A stretch of 64,000 bases of DNA. Source: Syncephalastrum monosporum B8922 (taxonomy: Eukaryota; Mucoromycota; Mucoromycetes; Mucorales; Syncephalastraceae). Both the position numbers and the translations under genes were made by a program. Location: NCBI GenBank assembly GCA_000697355.1, contig JNEN01000719.1, positions 175,621-239,620 on the forward strand. Direction: 5' to 3'. The notes under the pieces were generated by a model. The model had not been told where the DNA came from. It saw nothing but the letters and a program-made list of their open reading frames with translations, and did no database searches. Of this stretch, positions 13,601 to 25,449 are shown piece by piece. Each line of letters starts with the position of its first letter. The stretch's first letter is position 1.

Positions 13601-16600
13601 TTGCTAGGTTGACGTCCAAGTACTCAAATCCCTCTTGCAACGGTTCCGCAATTTCGCGCTCAAAAAGACGTCCCGTCCACCGCTTGATCTGCTCACCTAC
13701 CAACGTCTCATCTGGCTGTTGGACTCTGCTGGTATGAAAAATACTCGCGTCCCTTTTTTTTTTTAATATCAGTGCTAATGACTCGTGTTTGCACAGACCA
13801 TGACAAGCTGAAGCTTTTGCTTCCGGGACTGATTCAAGACGCACTCCGCACGTGGCATGCACGTCTCTGGCGCAGCAGTCTGACTCAAAAACACTTGTAC
13901 GAGCTGTCGCCGTCCCTCATTCTGCCCAACAAAGAAAAGGTAAAAAAGTAAAGGAGCTTGTCGTTGTATGGAAAACTCACGCTGGTCTGGATAGATGGCC
14001 TCGATCGCGGATGGTTCCTCCGGTCTGTACCAGAGTGTTGAGACTGTGACGTGCTTGAACATCTTGTAAGTCCTATATACATATACATACATACATGTAT
14101 ATCAATTCTGTTGGCTCACACATGTCAATTTTTAGGCTGTCTGTGAACAAGATGCCGTCTGAAGCATATGCAAACGCACTGGAGCTGCTGAAATCGCTCA
14201 AGGGCCATCTAGCCACGAGCATCACACTCCTGGATCGCCGCGTGCTTGAATTTGTTATGGTCGTGTCGAGCGCACACCAGGTAAGTCGACCTCGATAGGG
14301 ATAGCGTCATTTGACATGGTTATTCACTGTTCTGCAAAGATTCTCGACGCCTCCAGTGACCTTATCGAGCCAGCCTTTTACGCCACACAAGCGTCCCGAT
14401 TCCAACCACTTCTCGCCTTCGCTTCCCAACTGCAGCAGTCGGATCTGTACACTCCATTCTCTGGCCCAGCTTATGATGAAGCGCAGAACCTCCTCGAGGC
14501 GATGGTAACGGACATGAAGCAGTACAACTTCAACCCTTACTACGTGTCGGCCCTTTCCCATCTCGCGACAGCAGTGTCCCACCTGCAAAACGACCATCCA
14601 GACTACCTCGCTGCCGTGGGTCGCGCACGCGCCTTCCTCGGTCTCGCGTTCATCTCGGCTTACATCCCTGACTACCCCGCCGACCCGACGGCCGAGCCGC
14701 GCCTGCGTGTAGACCTACTGGTCCACCAAAAAGACGCGTGTCTGGCGATCCTCGACGTGCGCACCGAGACCGAGCGCGTGATTACGGGCAACGATACCAA
14801 CGCGACCATCGCGGCGTATCAGCAACGCGTGGCGGACGTCGATGCCGCGCTCGCCCAGTCGGTGACGACCTTCTCGCTCAGACCGGCCAAGTCGCAGCTA
14901 GAAGACATCTTCAACGACCTCTGCTCGCTGCGTGGCCAGATGCTGTCCAAGAACACAGTGACGTTTATCGAGCATGCGCTGCAGGATGCTGCCTCTGCAC
15001 CCCAGCGCGAGTCACTCATTCAGGGCAACGCGCTCCAGTTCATCGACCGCATCCACGCCAAGTATCCCAAGTACCGCGACATGCTTCAGCCCATTGTTGT
15101 CGCCGTCGACGACGTCAAGTACGGTCTGCGCCTGACCCTGTCGCGCACGAATCCGTCGGACGCCTTCTTGGCGAACGTCGTCGAGCTCTTTGCGCGCACA
15201 CACAGCCTTCCGGAGGACCTCGATTGGCACGCACTCGCACGTGAGCACAATCTCAAGAAGCTTCGTGCCATCGTCTTTGAGCGCGCCCCCACGAGCCGCA
15301 AGTGGGCTTTCTACTTGAGTCTCCTCATCGTCGTGCTCGAGAAACTGGCTCTGCACGTGAACGTGCATGGCTATTTCCAAGACCAAGATATCGTGGCGCT
15401 GGACACCGTCTTTAGCGAGATCGTCTATGTGTGGAAGGCAGCCGAGGAGTACAAGCGCGAAAAGGAGGCGGAGCGCGAGCAGATGTACAAGACGCGGGCC
15501 AAGAAATACGAGCCAGCCACGGATGAAGAGCAGGAGGAGCAGGAGCGCAAGGCTATGTTTGCTAACTTTGAAGATCTGTTTGCGGATCTCACCATGGAGG
15601 ATGGCCAAGAGCCGCAGCAGCAGGACAAGACGCCGGCCGTGCACGAAGAAAGCGTGCTCAACGACGCTGATCTCCAGCGTATCGGCATGCTGCACAAATC
15701 GCTCTTTGACACCTACCGCCGCGACAGCTGCACGCGCGTTCCCCAGGATGCCGAACTCCGACTGCGCTCGCACCAGTCTGCGGCCCAGCTTGCCACCATG
15801 GCCTCGTCTGCGTTTGTCCACACGCTGGACCCGGTCTGCCACACGGGCCACCTCGTCGCGGTCGCATCGACCCTGCAGCGCCTCGAGGCCGAGCAGCCTG
15901 CAGACGACTATGACTTTTACACAAGCGAGCACATTGGCGAGGCCAAGCGCGTCGAGCCTGTGGTGCGCCGTTTCAAGGCGCGCGTACAGCAGATCCTGCG
16001 CGACTGGCCGGAACATGCCGTCTTGGCCCAGCTCGACGGTCTGTGCGACCGCCTCCTCAGCTTCTCGATCGTTTCGCCCATCGCCAAGTTCCTGACGGGT
16101 GTCGAGGCCCTGCTCCAAAAGTCAGAGGACTGGGAGGCCTACGCGGCCAAGCACGTGTCACTGAAGGCCAACCGCGAAGAACTGACGGGCCTGATTGTGC
16201 GCTGGCGCCAGCTCGAGCTCAACTGCTGGCCCAAGCTACTCGCGGCGCAAGAGAAGCAGACACACGCGGCCGCGTACACGTGGTGGTCCCACCTTTACGA
16301 CACAGTGCGCAACACGACGTTCCACGAGGGCGACGCGGAAGCGACGGTGGACAAGGTGCGCGGCTTGCTTGCTGTGCTCGACCAGTTCATCCAGTCTGCC
16401 ACCCTCGGCGAGTTCCAGGCGCGCCTCAAGATGCTGGACAGCTTTGCCCGCCAGACCGAGCTCCTCACCGACGACGCCAGTCTGCGGATCCTGTCGACCG
16501 TGCTGCGCAACGTCCACCACTACTATGCGCAGTTTGTCGACCATGCGGCGCTGATGCACAAGCAGCTGCGACAGCCCATCGAGAAGGACCTCAAGGACTT

Positions 16601-19600
16601 TGTCAAGATTGCGAGCTGGAAGGACGTGAACGTGTACGCCCTCCGCCAGAGCGCGCAAAAGACGCATCGCCAGCTGCATAAATGCATCCGCAAATACCGC
16701 GACGCGTTGAATACGCCCATGCTGAGCGTGATTGCCAACTACAACGAAGAGAACGCCATGTTCCAGTACGGCGACGAGAAGCGCTACAATGACCTGTACC
16801 CGCACCTGGCCGAGCAGCTCGGCCGTCCCGACTTGTGGATGGCGGCCGCGAGCACGGTGCCGACCGCGACACACGCGTCTCTGCCCCCTGCGCAGAAGCA
16901 TCTGGCCAACCTGCAGCTCACGCTGAGCCACTTCCGCCGCTACTGTCGCGAGGACCTGCTCCAGCCGGGCGAGGTGCCCCCGCTCGAGTCATTCATGACG
17001 GGCATGATTGAGCAGATCAAGGACTTCCAGAAGGAGACGCCGGCCATCATGACGGACGAGAACAAGTCGACGGTCAAGAACCAGAAGCTCCTCAAGAAGA
17101 AGGCGCTCGTCGACTTTTTGAAGGAGCTGCGTCGTCTCGGTTTGCGCTCCCGCCCCGGCACGCTCGCCGAGCGCAACGCGGATCTGGCCTCGCTGTTTGA
17201 GCGCCCTGTCGCCTCCCTCGACGAACCGCTGTGGACGCGCGCAAACGACTACTACTACCGCTGCGTGGCGCGCATGTCGCACCTGCGTACCATCAGCCGC
17301 AGCCAGGTCAAGGACGTGACCCAGCTCGAAGTCGAGCGCGGCATGAGTGCGACCGAGCACGTCTTTTCGCTCGTGACCAAGGAGCGCACGCTGGCGACAC
17401 GCTTCCAGGACCTCACCGCCGTGCTCGACGCCGTGTTGAAACAACTCCAGCCGGTGCAGCACGCGCCCCTCCACGCTTCGCTTGCCGTGCGCTTCCTCGC
17501 GCACAAGCTGCTCGTGGACGACCTCGTCGCGATGCTGTCGGAGGCGCACGCGATCGCCGCGATCCAGGCCGAGTACGAGACCCGTGCGTGGTCGATGCAA
17601 CCGCTCCTCGCGTCGCTGCGCGCTGCGCAAAAGGAGACCGATGCATGCTTTGCGGAGCGCTTCCTCGCTGCGCAGAAGGCCAACCTGGACGTCTTGCTCA
17701 CGGAAGAGGTGGAGGCCATGATTCAGAAACACGAAGATGTGCTCGAGACCGTGCGCACGTCGCTCGTGACGATCGCTGGCGAGAACCCTACCCTGAAACA
17801 GACCGTGCACGCCATCCTGGCCCACCTCGACGCGCGCATGCAGACCAGCCACGCGCGCGAAGCCCAGGGCGAGGAAGAAGCCAGCTTGGCCGCCGTCCAG
17901 GCCGCTGTGTACGGCGTGATCGATGCCATTCTGGTGTCCGCCCAGGATCTCAAGAAGCTGCCCGCCCCGGTCAAGTCAGAGGCGGAGGACGACGACGGAT
18001 TTGAGAATGGCATGGCGGACAACCACATCAAGGACACGCACGAAGCACAGTTTGCCACGATGCGCGCGCTCCATCTCGAGACGGTCGCCCAGCGATGCAT
18101 GGATGCCTTCCAGGCCGTGCAGAACACCGTGCACAAGGCCGAGGCGACCGTGCTCTTGCAGCAGCTGGCGCCTTTCCTCGAGCAGTACACGCGCCTGACG
18201 CAGCACCATCGCCTGCAGTTCCTGCTCCATCACAAGTCGCTCGCCAAGTTGGCGTACGCGTTCACCAACTCGTTCACGCTGATCCTCAGCAAGGGCTTCT
18301 GTATGCCCGCGAACGCGGACGAGGAGGAGGGCGAGGGTGAGTCCGAAGGCACCGCAGCCGGCACAGGCATCGGCGAGGGCGAGGGCCAAAAGGACGTCAG
18401 CAACGAGATTGAGGACGAAGAGCAAGTGCTGGGCACCCAAAACGAGGAGCGCCAGGAACAAAAGGATGACACCAAAGAAGAAAAGGAAGGTCTCGAGATG
18501 GAGAATGACTTTGAGGGTAACCTCGAAGACGTCGAGGACGACGGTCAAGACGAGCAGAGTGACAAGGATGACGAAGAAGACGACGAGGAGGAACTCGATG
18601 ACGAGATTGGCGACGTGAATGATCTCGACGGTGTCGATGACAAGATGTGGGGTGATGAAGCGGCCCCCGAAGACAACCGCGAGAGCGACAAGACGGTCGA
18701 CCAGCAGGGTCAGAGCGAGCAGCAAGAGTCGGACGTGGTGGCGAAGGATGAAGAAGACGAGCAGGCCGGTGCGGATGACAAGCAAGACAAGCCGCAGGAG
18801 CAGAAGCCGCAGCCTGAAGGCGATGAGAACCAGCCGCAGCCCGAAGGTGAAGAGCAGCAAGAGGATATGGAAGGCGGCGAAGACCAAGACGAAGAAGAGC
18901 CGGAAAGCAAAGGCGGAGAGCAGATGAACGTGGAAGTGCCCGAAGCCGAGACGCTGGAGCTGCCGGACGATATGGACGTGGACGATAACGAACGGCAGGG
19001 CGACCAAGAGGAGGACGACGAGGGCATGGAAGATGCTCTGGACCAGCTCGAGGACGAGGCCATCCAGCAGCAAAAGGACGAAGAAGACGAGACGATGCAA
19101 GAAGGTGAAGAAGGTGCAGGTGAAGAGCAGTTCAAGGACGCGCTCGATGTACCCGAGACCCAAGATGAAGAAGATCAAGAGATGGCGGATACGACCGCCC
19201 AAAAGGAGCAGGAAGAACAAGAAGAGGAGGAGCAAGAAGAAGAACACCCGACGGGTGATGGAGAGAACGCCAAGGTCGAGGGCGAGGAGAATGAAGCCGA
19301 GTTGGACGAGCAGCCTGACTCTGCGGCTCAGAACCAGGAGCAGCCTGCGGGCGACGACACGAGCACGGACAATCAGTTTGGCGTGCAAGGTCAGCGCGGC
19401 AAGGCGAGCATGTCCTCGGCTGGCAAGCAGCAGAACGACCAGCAGGACGAGGGTGAGAGTGGCGAGCCTGAGGTCGATGAAGCCATGGACCAGAAGCCTG
19501 GCATGGCCGAACACGGCACAAGCCAAGCCGACCAGGAGGCTCAAAAAGAAGAAAAAGAAGGTGACGACGAGGGAGAAGAAGACGAGGAGGCCAAGGCCAA

Positions 19601-21008
19601 GACGAATCCCGAGCGTAGCTTGGGAGACGCCTTGCAGGACTGGCGACGCCGTTTGGCAGATGTCACCGACGCGGATGAAGACGAAGAGGAGGAGGAAGAT
19701 GAAGAAGCCAAGAAAGAAGACGAGCGTGAGGCGCAAGTCAACGAGGAGCATGCTTTTGAGTACGTCAAGAATGACGAGGAAGCGCACGATACGCAGACCA
19801 TGGGTAACGCTGCGCCGGATCAGGTGCAGAACATCCCGATGGCAATGGACGCGGATATGCAAGACGAGGAGCAAGTCGTGGGTGAAGAGACGGAGAACCC
19901 CCAAGAAGAAGAGCCGACGCAACCGATGGAGGGGCTGTTGCAGCAGCCTGAAGAAGCCTCGTCGGGCCGTGAGCAAGGCGGCGGCGCGATTGCAAGCCGT
20001 GAGCTGCGTGACGACGTGTCACTCGCGCCCGAAGGACTGACGGTGGACGAGTCGGTAGTAGCGCACGAGCCGCTCGAGGCCGAAGACATGGAGCGTATGC
20101 GCCACGAATTGGAAGCGACGGTGTCCGAGTGGCGCGAAGAGGGCCGTGACCTGCAGCAGGCGCGCGACCTGTGGCAGCAGTATGAAAACCTCACGCAAGA
20201 CCTCGCGATGGGCTTGTGCGAGCAACTGCGCCTGATCCTCGAGCCGACGCTTGCAACGAAGCTCAAGGGCGACTACCGCACCGGTAAACGACTCAACATG
20301 AAGAAGATTATCCCATACATTGCCAGTCAGTTCAAGAAGGACAAGATATGGCTGCGCCGCACCAAGCCGAGCAAGCGCCAATACCAGGTCATGATCTCCA
20401 TCGACGACAGCAAGTCCATGTCCGAGTCGCACGCGGTCCAGCTGGCCTATGAGACTCTGACGCTCGTGTCCAAGGCGCTGTCCCAGCTCGAGGTCGGCGA
20501 CATCGCCATCACCTCCTTTGGCGAGCGCATCCGCCTGCTGCACCCGTTCGAGCAGCCGTTCTCGGGCGACGCCGGCGCATCCGTGCTCCAACAATTCACG
20601 TTTGCACAGCAAAAGACGCAAGTCAAGAGCTTGCTCGAGACCTCGCTCGCGCTGTTCGAGTCGGCCAAGGCAACCCACCATGGCTCGCAGGACCTCTGGC
20701 AGCTCCAGCTCGTGATCTCGGACGGTATCTGCGACGACCACGACGCGCTGCGTACGCTGGTGCGCCGTGCTATGGAGGAGCAGGTCATGATCATTTTCAT
20801 CGTTGTCGACAACAAGCCCGAGAAGGACTCGATTCTGACCATGAACTCGGTCAAGTACGCGACCGTCAACGGCAAACTCTCGCTCCAGATGACGCCCTAC
20901 CTTGAAACCTTCCCCTTCCAATACTTTATGATCCTCCGCGATATCAATGCCCTCCCGCACGCCCTTTCGGATGCACTTCGTCAATACTTCAGTTTTGTTT
21001 CGCAGTAA
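4617..21008 (+). CDS. MDN1: Midasin (Rea1), dynein-like AAA+ ATPase of 60S assembly
   Basis: Midasin removes assembly factors (Ytm1, Rsa4) from pre-60S particles in nucleolus and nucleoplasm (family knowledge). Exons: 4617-5035, 5118-5202, 5268-5572, 5640-5968, 6034-12392, 12461-12691, 12773-13103, 13188-13336, 13395-13541, 13608-13731, 13797-13939, 13995-14065, 14136-14280, 14340-21008; 15,507 nt, 5,168 aa. Six AAA modules show Walker A motifs GATGSGKT (about residue 357), GETGTGKT (696), GPTSAGKT (1114), GETGCGKT (1414), GSPGVGKT (1750) and GPSASGKT (2060). Walker B is LLDE in AAA2, AAA4 and AAA5 and VLDE in AAA3, but IEDI in AAA1 and LIDN in AAA6, so those two look inactive, as is usual in Rea1. 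A long helical linker follows, then an Asp/Glu-rich tract (about 4270-4830) and a C-terminal MIDAS domain with the DxSxS site DDSKSMS near 4967. Start MDVDTPMH was chosen over an upstream ATG inside the GT repeat. Length falls between yeast and human proteins. Confidence 0.97.
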
Positions 21009-21199
21009 TGAATGAATAGCATATAGCTTTTAATAAAAATATACACATATCACACGAAGAACGAATTTATTGTTTGACGTCTTTTTTTTCTTCTTTCTTT
21101 TTTGGTTGAAGTGGCAGATGTTATGCATGCATGCTTGGTATCGAAAAAAAAGTCCATCAAACTTTTCGTCAACGGACTTTTTTTTTCTTCCTTTGTCTA

Positions 21200-22286
21200 T
21201 TAGACAGATGGTGTGGATGAAAAGTACATGTCGCCCGACATGGGAGACAAGGGGAAGGAGGTGGAGGCGACCTCGTCTCCGGGTGTGGTCTGGCCTGTCG
21301 CACTCATGGGATACGCGCCGGCCGTCAAAGCCGATGGGTCTTGCGGCATAAACATCGCACCCATTGTCGTAGACGGGTCGCCCAGCGACGTGTTGTGAAG
21401 CTTCATGGCAAGCAGCTCATTCTCATCTACACACGATAGAGGGGCAAACTGTTCAATGATGGCTGTGGGGGGAGGAGCGTATTGTTTTAACCTGTGCAAC
21501 ATACCAGGGGGAGATAAAACACCACCGGTGGCAATGACTTTACGGATACCGTACTGCAAGCGCATCTGGTTCTGCTGCAGGTCGCCAAAAGCACTCTGCA
21601 GAAACTGGAATGTGCTTTGCAGCTCCTGAAACTGCTGGACGAGCTCGGACTGGGCGGTCTGCATGATCGCCATTGACGTGTGCAAGTCGCCCGACTCGCG
21701 GCGCAAGCCGTCGGCATCCACCGTTTTGCGACGTATCTGAGGCAGCAGATCAGACCGGTCGCGCATAAACTGGGTATGCGAGAACTCCCAGACGTCGCCT
21801 TCCGGGGATGGAGGCTGGTGGTGCTGCTGTGTGTGGTGTTGACGACTGCTTGCCGTGCTCTTGTTGATCTTGTGGAAGCCATACATGTTGAGCTGGCGCA
21901 CAAAACTGGAAAAATTGCCGTGCTTAAAATAGACAGGTAACACTTGGTTCGCAAAGGCCTTTGCGTTGTAAATAAAGAAGGAGCTACCCGATGGACTCCA
22001 TGTGATCCTATTTTGGAATCGCGTGTCGTTTATCATGCTGGACAAAAAAAGGGAGGGTGAGTACACACACGTCATCGATCCGCATTATTTCTAACCTGTA
22101 TAACTTTTTTATAAACGCACTGGCACCTTTGTTCTGCTTGGACGACGGGTTGGAGGATGGGTCGGCTGGTTGCTGCTGCTCCTGCAGCTGCTGTGGCAAT
22201 GGCTGCTGGCCCACAGACCAGGCGTCTTGGGGTGGCTGGAACATGGACGCAGGGTTTGGAGAGTAAGCGGACGCGATGGAAGACAT
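21200..22286 (-). CDS. HSF-type transcription factor
   Basis: This is a nuclear regulator with a heat-shock-factor DNA-binding domain. Exons 22286-22096 and 22037-21200 (58-nt intron) join to 342 aa. The domain (about 50-155) crosses the intron: FIKKLYS, MINDTRFQNRITWSPSGSSF, then VLPVYFKHGNFSSFVRQLNMYGFHKI, the recognition-helix block. The wing carries a His/Gln-rich insert of about 20 residues before DVWEFSH, which is longer than in canonical Hsf1. A heptad region (about 165-215) resembles HR-A/B and should allow oligomerisation. The C-terminus is Ser/Thr/Pro-rich, like an activation tail. An alternative start at 22322 would add 12 residues, but an acceptor-like CAG lies between the two ATGs. 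It could be the Hsf1 orthologue or an Sfl1-like paralogue; the sequence alone does not decide. The gene is convergent with midasin, with 191 bp between stop codons. Confidence 0.88.
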
Positions 22287-22322
22287 GACAGCTGGAGTAG
22301 TTGTAAAAGCCGAGGGTAACAT

Positions 22323-22903
22323 CAGAATAAAATTTTAAACTTTCTCCATGGTCTGTGCTTTTCATGCAGCGGTGTGTCTGGATAGGTTTCGCATGGGAGG
22401 GTGGCAAAGTTGGGCCCAGGAAGTTGTGGTCGGGACGGAAGGGGTTTACGGAAGAGCGCGGTTGACCGGGTGAACCGTTTACGCGGAAGCGATAAGAAAA
22501 AAGCACACCGATATCTAAATTAAGCAGGCGAGCATCAGCCACGCGGAAACAAAAAGAAAAAGAATGGGATGCTCAGCAGCCACTCCACGCGCGCACTTGG
22601 CACACATACATACACACACACACACTCATACACACAATACAAATCCAGCGTGCGGCATTTCGGCGCCCGGGTCAGGATAAAATTAACCCTTTATTGGATT
22701 TGGCAGTGAAAAATCACTTTTTCCCGTAGGTACCCGTTATGAATCATAACTTGCCGGAAACCTCCTCTCCTTTCGTACCGTTGAATCACAATTAAAGAGG
22801 AACCTTCATAAACCTCACGCGCTTTTTTTTTTCTTCTCTACTTTTCCTGTATCTCCACCTCTACACTCTCCTCTCTGCTTACTTTGCTGCGAACTTTTAT
22901 CCA
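22323..22903. promoter_or_regulatory. Divergent promoter with CA microsatellite
   Basis: About 600 bp lies between the HSF gene and a small plus-strand gene. It has a CA-rich repeat (about 22597-22640) and a long pyrimidine-rich leader (22822-22880) directly before the plus-strand ATG, a common fungal core-promoter feature. No heat-shock element array was confirmed by eye. Confidence 0.45.
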
Positions 22904-23311
22904 ATGACCATTCTTGGAAACAGCCTTCCGCTTTTTGGATCTCTCTTTTCCAAACAAACGGATCGCCGCCTCTGCAAGCAAGTCGGGTCGATTTCGACCG
23001 TCATCCGACAGCAACAACAGCAGACTTTCTCCTCGACCTCTTCCGCACGCGCCCACCCCAGCGTCAAGTCGGCCGATTTCCGCTCGCAGTATCAGTCCAA
23101 TGCCAACAGCAACAGCAGCTCGCGTGCGAACGGCGAGACCGTCACCGAGGGCAACATCCTCAGTGCCTTTCCTCGTCCCAACCTGAACCCGACCCTGCAT
23201 TTCTCCCTCTTTGGCCTGCAGAACTCTCCGCCTCAGCAAGACGCAAGGTCCACCGCCGCCCAGTGCTCCAACTGCGCTGGTCCGCACTCTACCGACTTTT
23301 GCCCCTGTTAA
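22904..23311 (+). CDS. Small Ser/Gln-rich protein with Cys/His tail, unknown
   Basis: I do not recognise this protein. It is an intronless 135-aa frame that begins MTILGNSLPLFGSLFSK and is rich in Ser, Gln and Asn in the middle (about 30-75). It ends in a compact cysteine/histidine cluster CSNCAGPHSTDFCPC. That tail has C-x2-C-x3-H-x4-C spacing, one residue tighter than a classical CCHC zinc knuckle. No signal peptide or membrane segment is evident. Support for coding comes from the pyrimidine-rich promoter immediately upstream, locally higher GC than the flanks, and a clean stop followed by T-rich 3' sequence. It sits between divergent HSF and co-directional VPS28. It could be a small RNA-binding or stress protein, but this is speculation. 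Confidence 0.55.
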   Translation: MTILGNSLPLFGSLFSKQTDRRLCKQVGSISTVIRQQQQQTFSSTSSARAHPSVKSADFRSQYQSNANSNSSSRANGETVTEGNILSAFPRPNLNPTLHFSLFGLQNSPPQQDARSTAAQCSNCAGPHSTDFCPC

Positions 23312-23907
23312 ATTCTCTCACCGCCCGCCCTCCCTTGCCTTTGCTTGCAAACGCACACATTACACACACACTTTGTCTCCCTCCATCCTCCTTTACCATC
23401 ATCTCTTATGCTTCCGCCTTCTCTCTCTCTCTATCTTTATCCTCTTGCTTTTATCTGCTTTTGAATTGTATATAGACCATCACTCATAAATAATATGCAT
23501 TGCTTATTGTATCAACGGTTTCAAACCATACCCATATACTTGGTCCCATGTGTCTCAGCTTTTTCTCATAAATTCTCTGGTGCCTTGATATCCATCCATT
23601 GGGTACGAGCATTCTATCATAATATGTCGCCTTTGCGATAGGACAACAATTAGCAAAGGAAATACTTGGCGTAGAAAATGAAGGGGGGTGAGGTTAGTAC
23701 GAGGTGACTGCATATGCCATTCTGAGAGTCAAGCTGTGTGCGTGTGTGTGGGATCTATGCGTGTGGAATCCTATCCATATTCTGTAAATCTATGGAGTCA
23801 CCGACATCCCACCCACGCTATGCTCCCAACTACCTAAACAAATCAAACAGTGAGTCACATTGCAGCCGTACCTCTCCAGTAACCTTACTCTATTCTTCGC
23901 TGTAGGC
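23312..23907. other. Intergenic, 3' UTR and VPS28 promoter
   Basis: Pyrimidine-rich then AT-rich spacer with no supported gene. A TGTAG immediately before the VPS28 ATG could be a splice acceptor, so a 5'UTR intron is possible. Confidence 0.4.
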
Positions 23908-24882
23908 ATGAATTTAGACGAGGTACTACGAGTGCATCCTTCACTTAACCCTTGCTCGACCGAATGACCGACGACTCACCACTCGTTCAACGTGCAGGAA
24001 GTCAGGCTCTTTTCGAACAACAAGGAGCGCGACAAATATGACAACATGGCGGACTTGTTTGCCATCATTGTGCTCATGGAACACCTCGAGAAAGCATTCA
24101 TTCGTGATTCTATAACGCCCGAAGAGTAATCTTTAGCGAATGATACGAAGAGGGCATTCTCTTAGCTCACGAACAAGTCCACTAGATATACACCTCAGTG
24201 CGCCAACCTCATTGCCAAGTATAAGACGACCATGAACTTTCTTTCGGAGAGCGTCACCAACCTGGAAACCTTCATGGATGACTACAAGGTATAACTGGGG
24301 AAAGACCACGATACCGTTCCCGTTTTCCTAAACATGTCATGGTAACATGGTATAATTATCATTACCATTATTATCATTATATCAGTTGACGTGTCCAGCT
24401 GCGGTCAATCGATTCAAGATCGGCGTGCCGGCGACGTACGAACATGCAGTGGGCGATAATTCGAAACAGGACATGGGCAAATCGGCCAAATACATTGCCG
24501 AGACGGTCTTGGTAAGCGATGCGTATACACATTTTAAGGAGTGTGAGTCTATGTGTATGGAAGCTCATCTTTTTCAACTTAAAAAAAACAGCATTTTATT
24601 ACCCTGATGGATACCCTGCGGCTCAATCGATACGCTGTCGATGAACTGCATCCTATTCTGGCCGATCTCATTCAGTCGCTCAACAACGTCCCAGGACTAC
24701 CGGCTGATTTTGAAGGCAAGGCCAAAGTGCGGCAATGGCTCATCACACTCCACTCGATGAAAGCGAGCGACCAGATCACGGAGGAGCAGGCGCGACAGAT
24801 GCTTTTTGAGATGGATCAGTCGCATACCGAATTTTACCGCTTGCTCAGCGGCGAACAAAAGGTCATGGCAGACGCACAATGA
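23908..24882 (+). CDS. VPS28: ESCRT-I subunit Vps28
   Basis: Vps28 is a core ESCRT-I subunit that links Vps23/Vps37 to ESCRT-II and drives sorting of ubiquitinated cargo into multivesicular bodies. Exons 23908-23922, 23998-24125, 24186-24288, 24386-24511 and 24592-24882 give 220 aa, the expected family length. The first coding exon is only five codons (MNLDE). Recognisable segments are EVRLFSNNKERDKYDNMADL and LEKAFIRDSITPEEYTPQC in the N-terminal core, then FKIGVPATYEH, and the C-terminal four-helix bundle from FITLMDTLRLNRYAVDELHP to MDQSHTEFYRLL. All motifs read through the proposed junctions without gaps. The nearest neighbours, the small gene and NIPA, are co-directional but separated by ordinary intergenic spacers. 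Confidence 0.95.
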
Positions 24883-25449
24883 ATGAAATACATACCATAC
24901 CCTCTGCGCGTGTCCGATCTGGATCTTTTTCTTCTATATCTTCTACTTCTCTTTTGTCTTTATAGATGACATGTATATTGAATTCGAGTGAACATTTCTG
25001 GATATAAGCAAGGAATCTTAACTTTTTTTTTGGGGGGGGCTTGTTGTATGCGTATTACGTGCATGTCCTATTTTCACTTGTTATAATTACTGCTTTGCAT
25101 CTGCAAGTGGCGGATGCTACGCGAGATGGTCCTTGTCTATTTATGAGGTACATAGGTCTATGCATAGACTTGACTGGGTAAAACAGTAAATGAATATGGA
25201 GTGCGTCTCCATGACACGTATGTATGCATATACATCGTCGATAACATTAAATAGCGTTTAGTTTAATTGAGGTGACTGTGTGGTAATAGAAGTATCCTCA
25301 ACATCCATTTTCTCATTACTGCACCACGTACAACTCTCTTTTTCTCCTCTCCTGACTTATCCGCTCTACGTGTTTGTCGTCCTTCCCTTTCCTTTCCTTT
25401 CCATTCCCCTTCCTTTCCTTGGTCCTTTTCCTTTGGCTTTCTCTCAGAC
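24883..25449. other. Intergenic, AT-rich
   Basis: VPS28 3' UTR followed by the NIPA promoter. There is a poly-T/poly-G run at about 25023-25040 and a strongly pyrimidine-biased stretch (25370-25445) ending at CTCAG before the ATG, which may be a 5'UTR splice acceptor. No gene seen. Confidence 0.4.

Noticed and set aside
17976..19976. 666-codon open frame antisense to the midasin acidic region
   Set aside because: GA-rich codons for Asp/Glu give CT-rich antisense Leu/Val/Phe codons without stops; it is a composition shadow, with no start context or motif.
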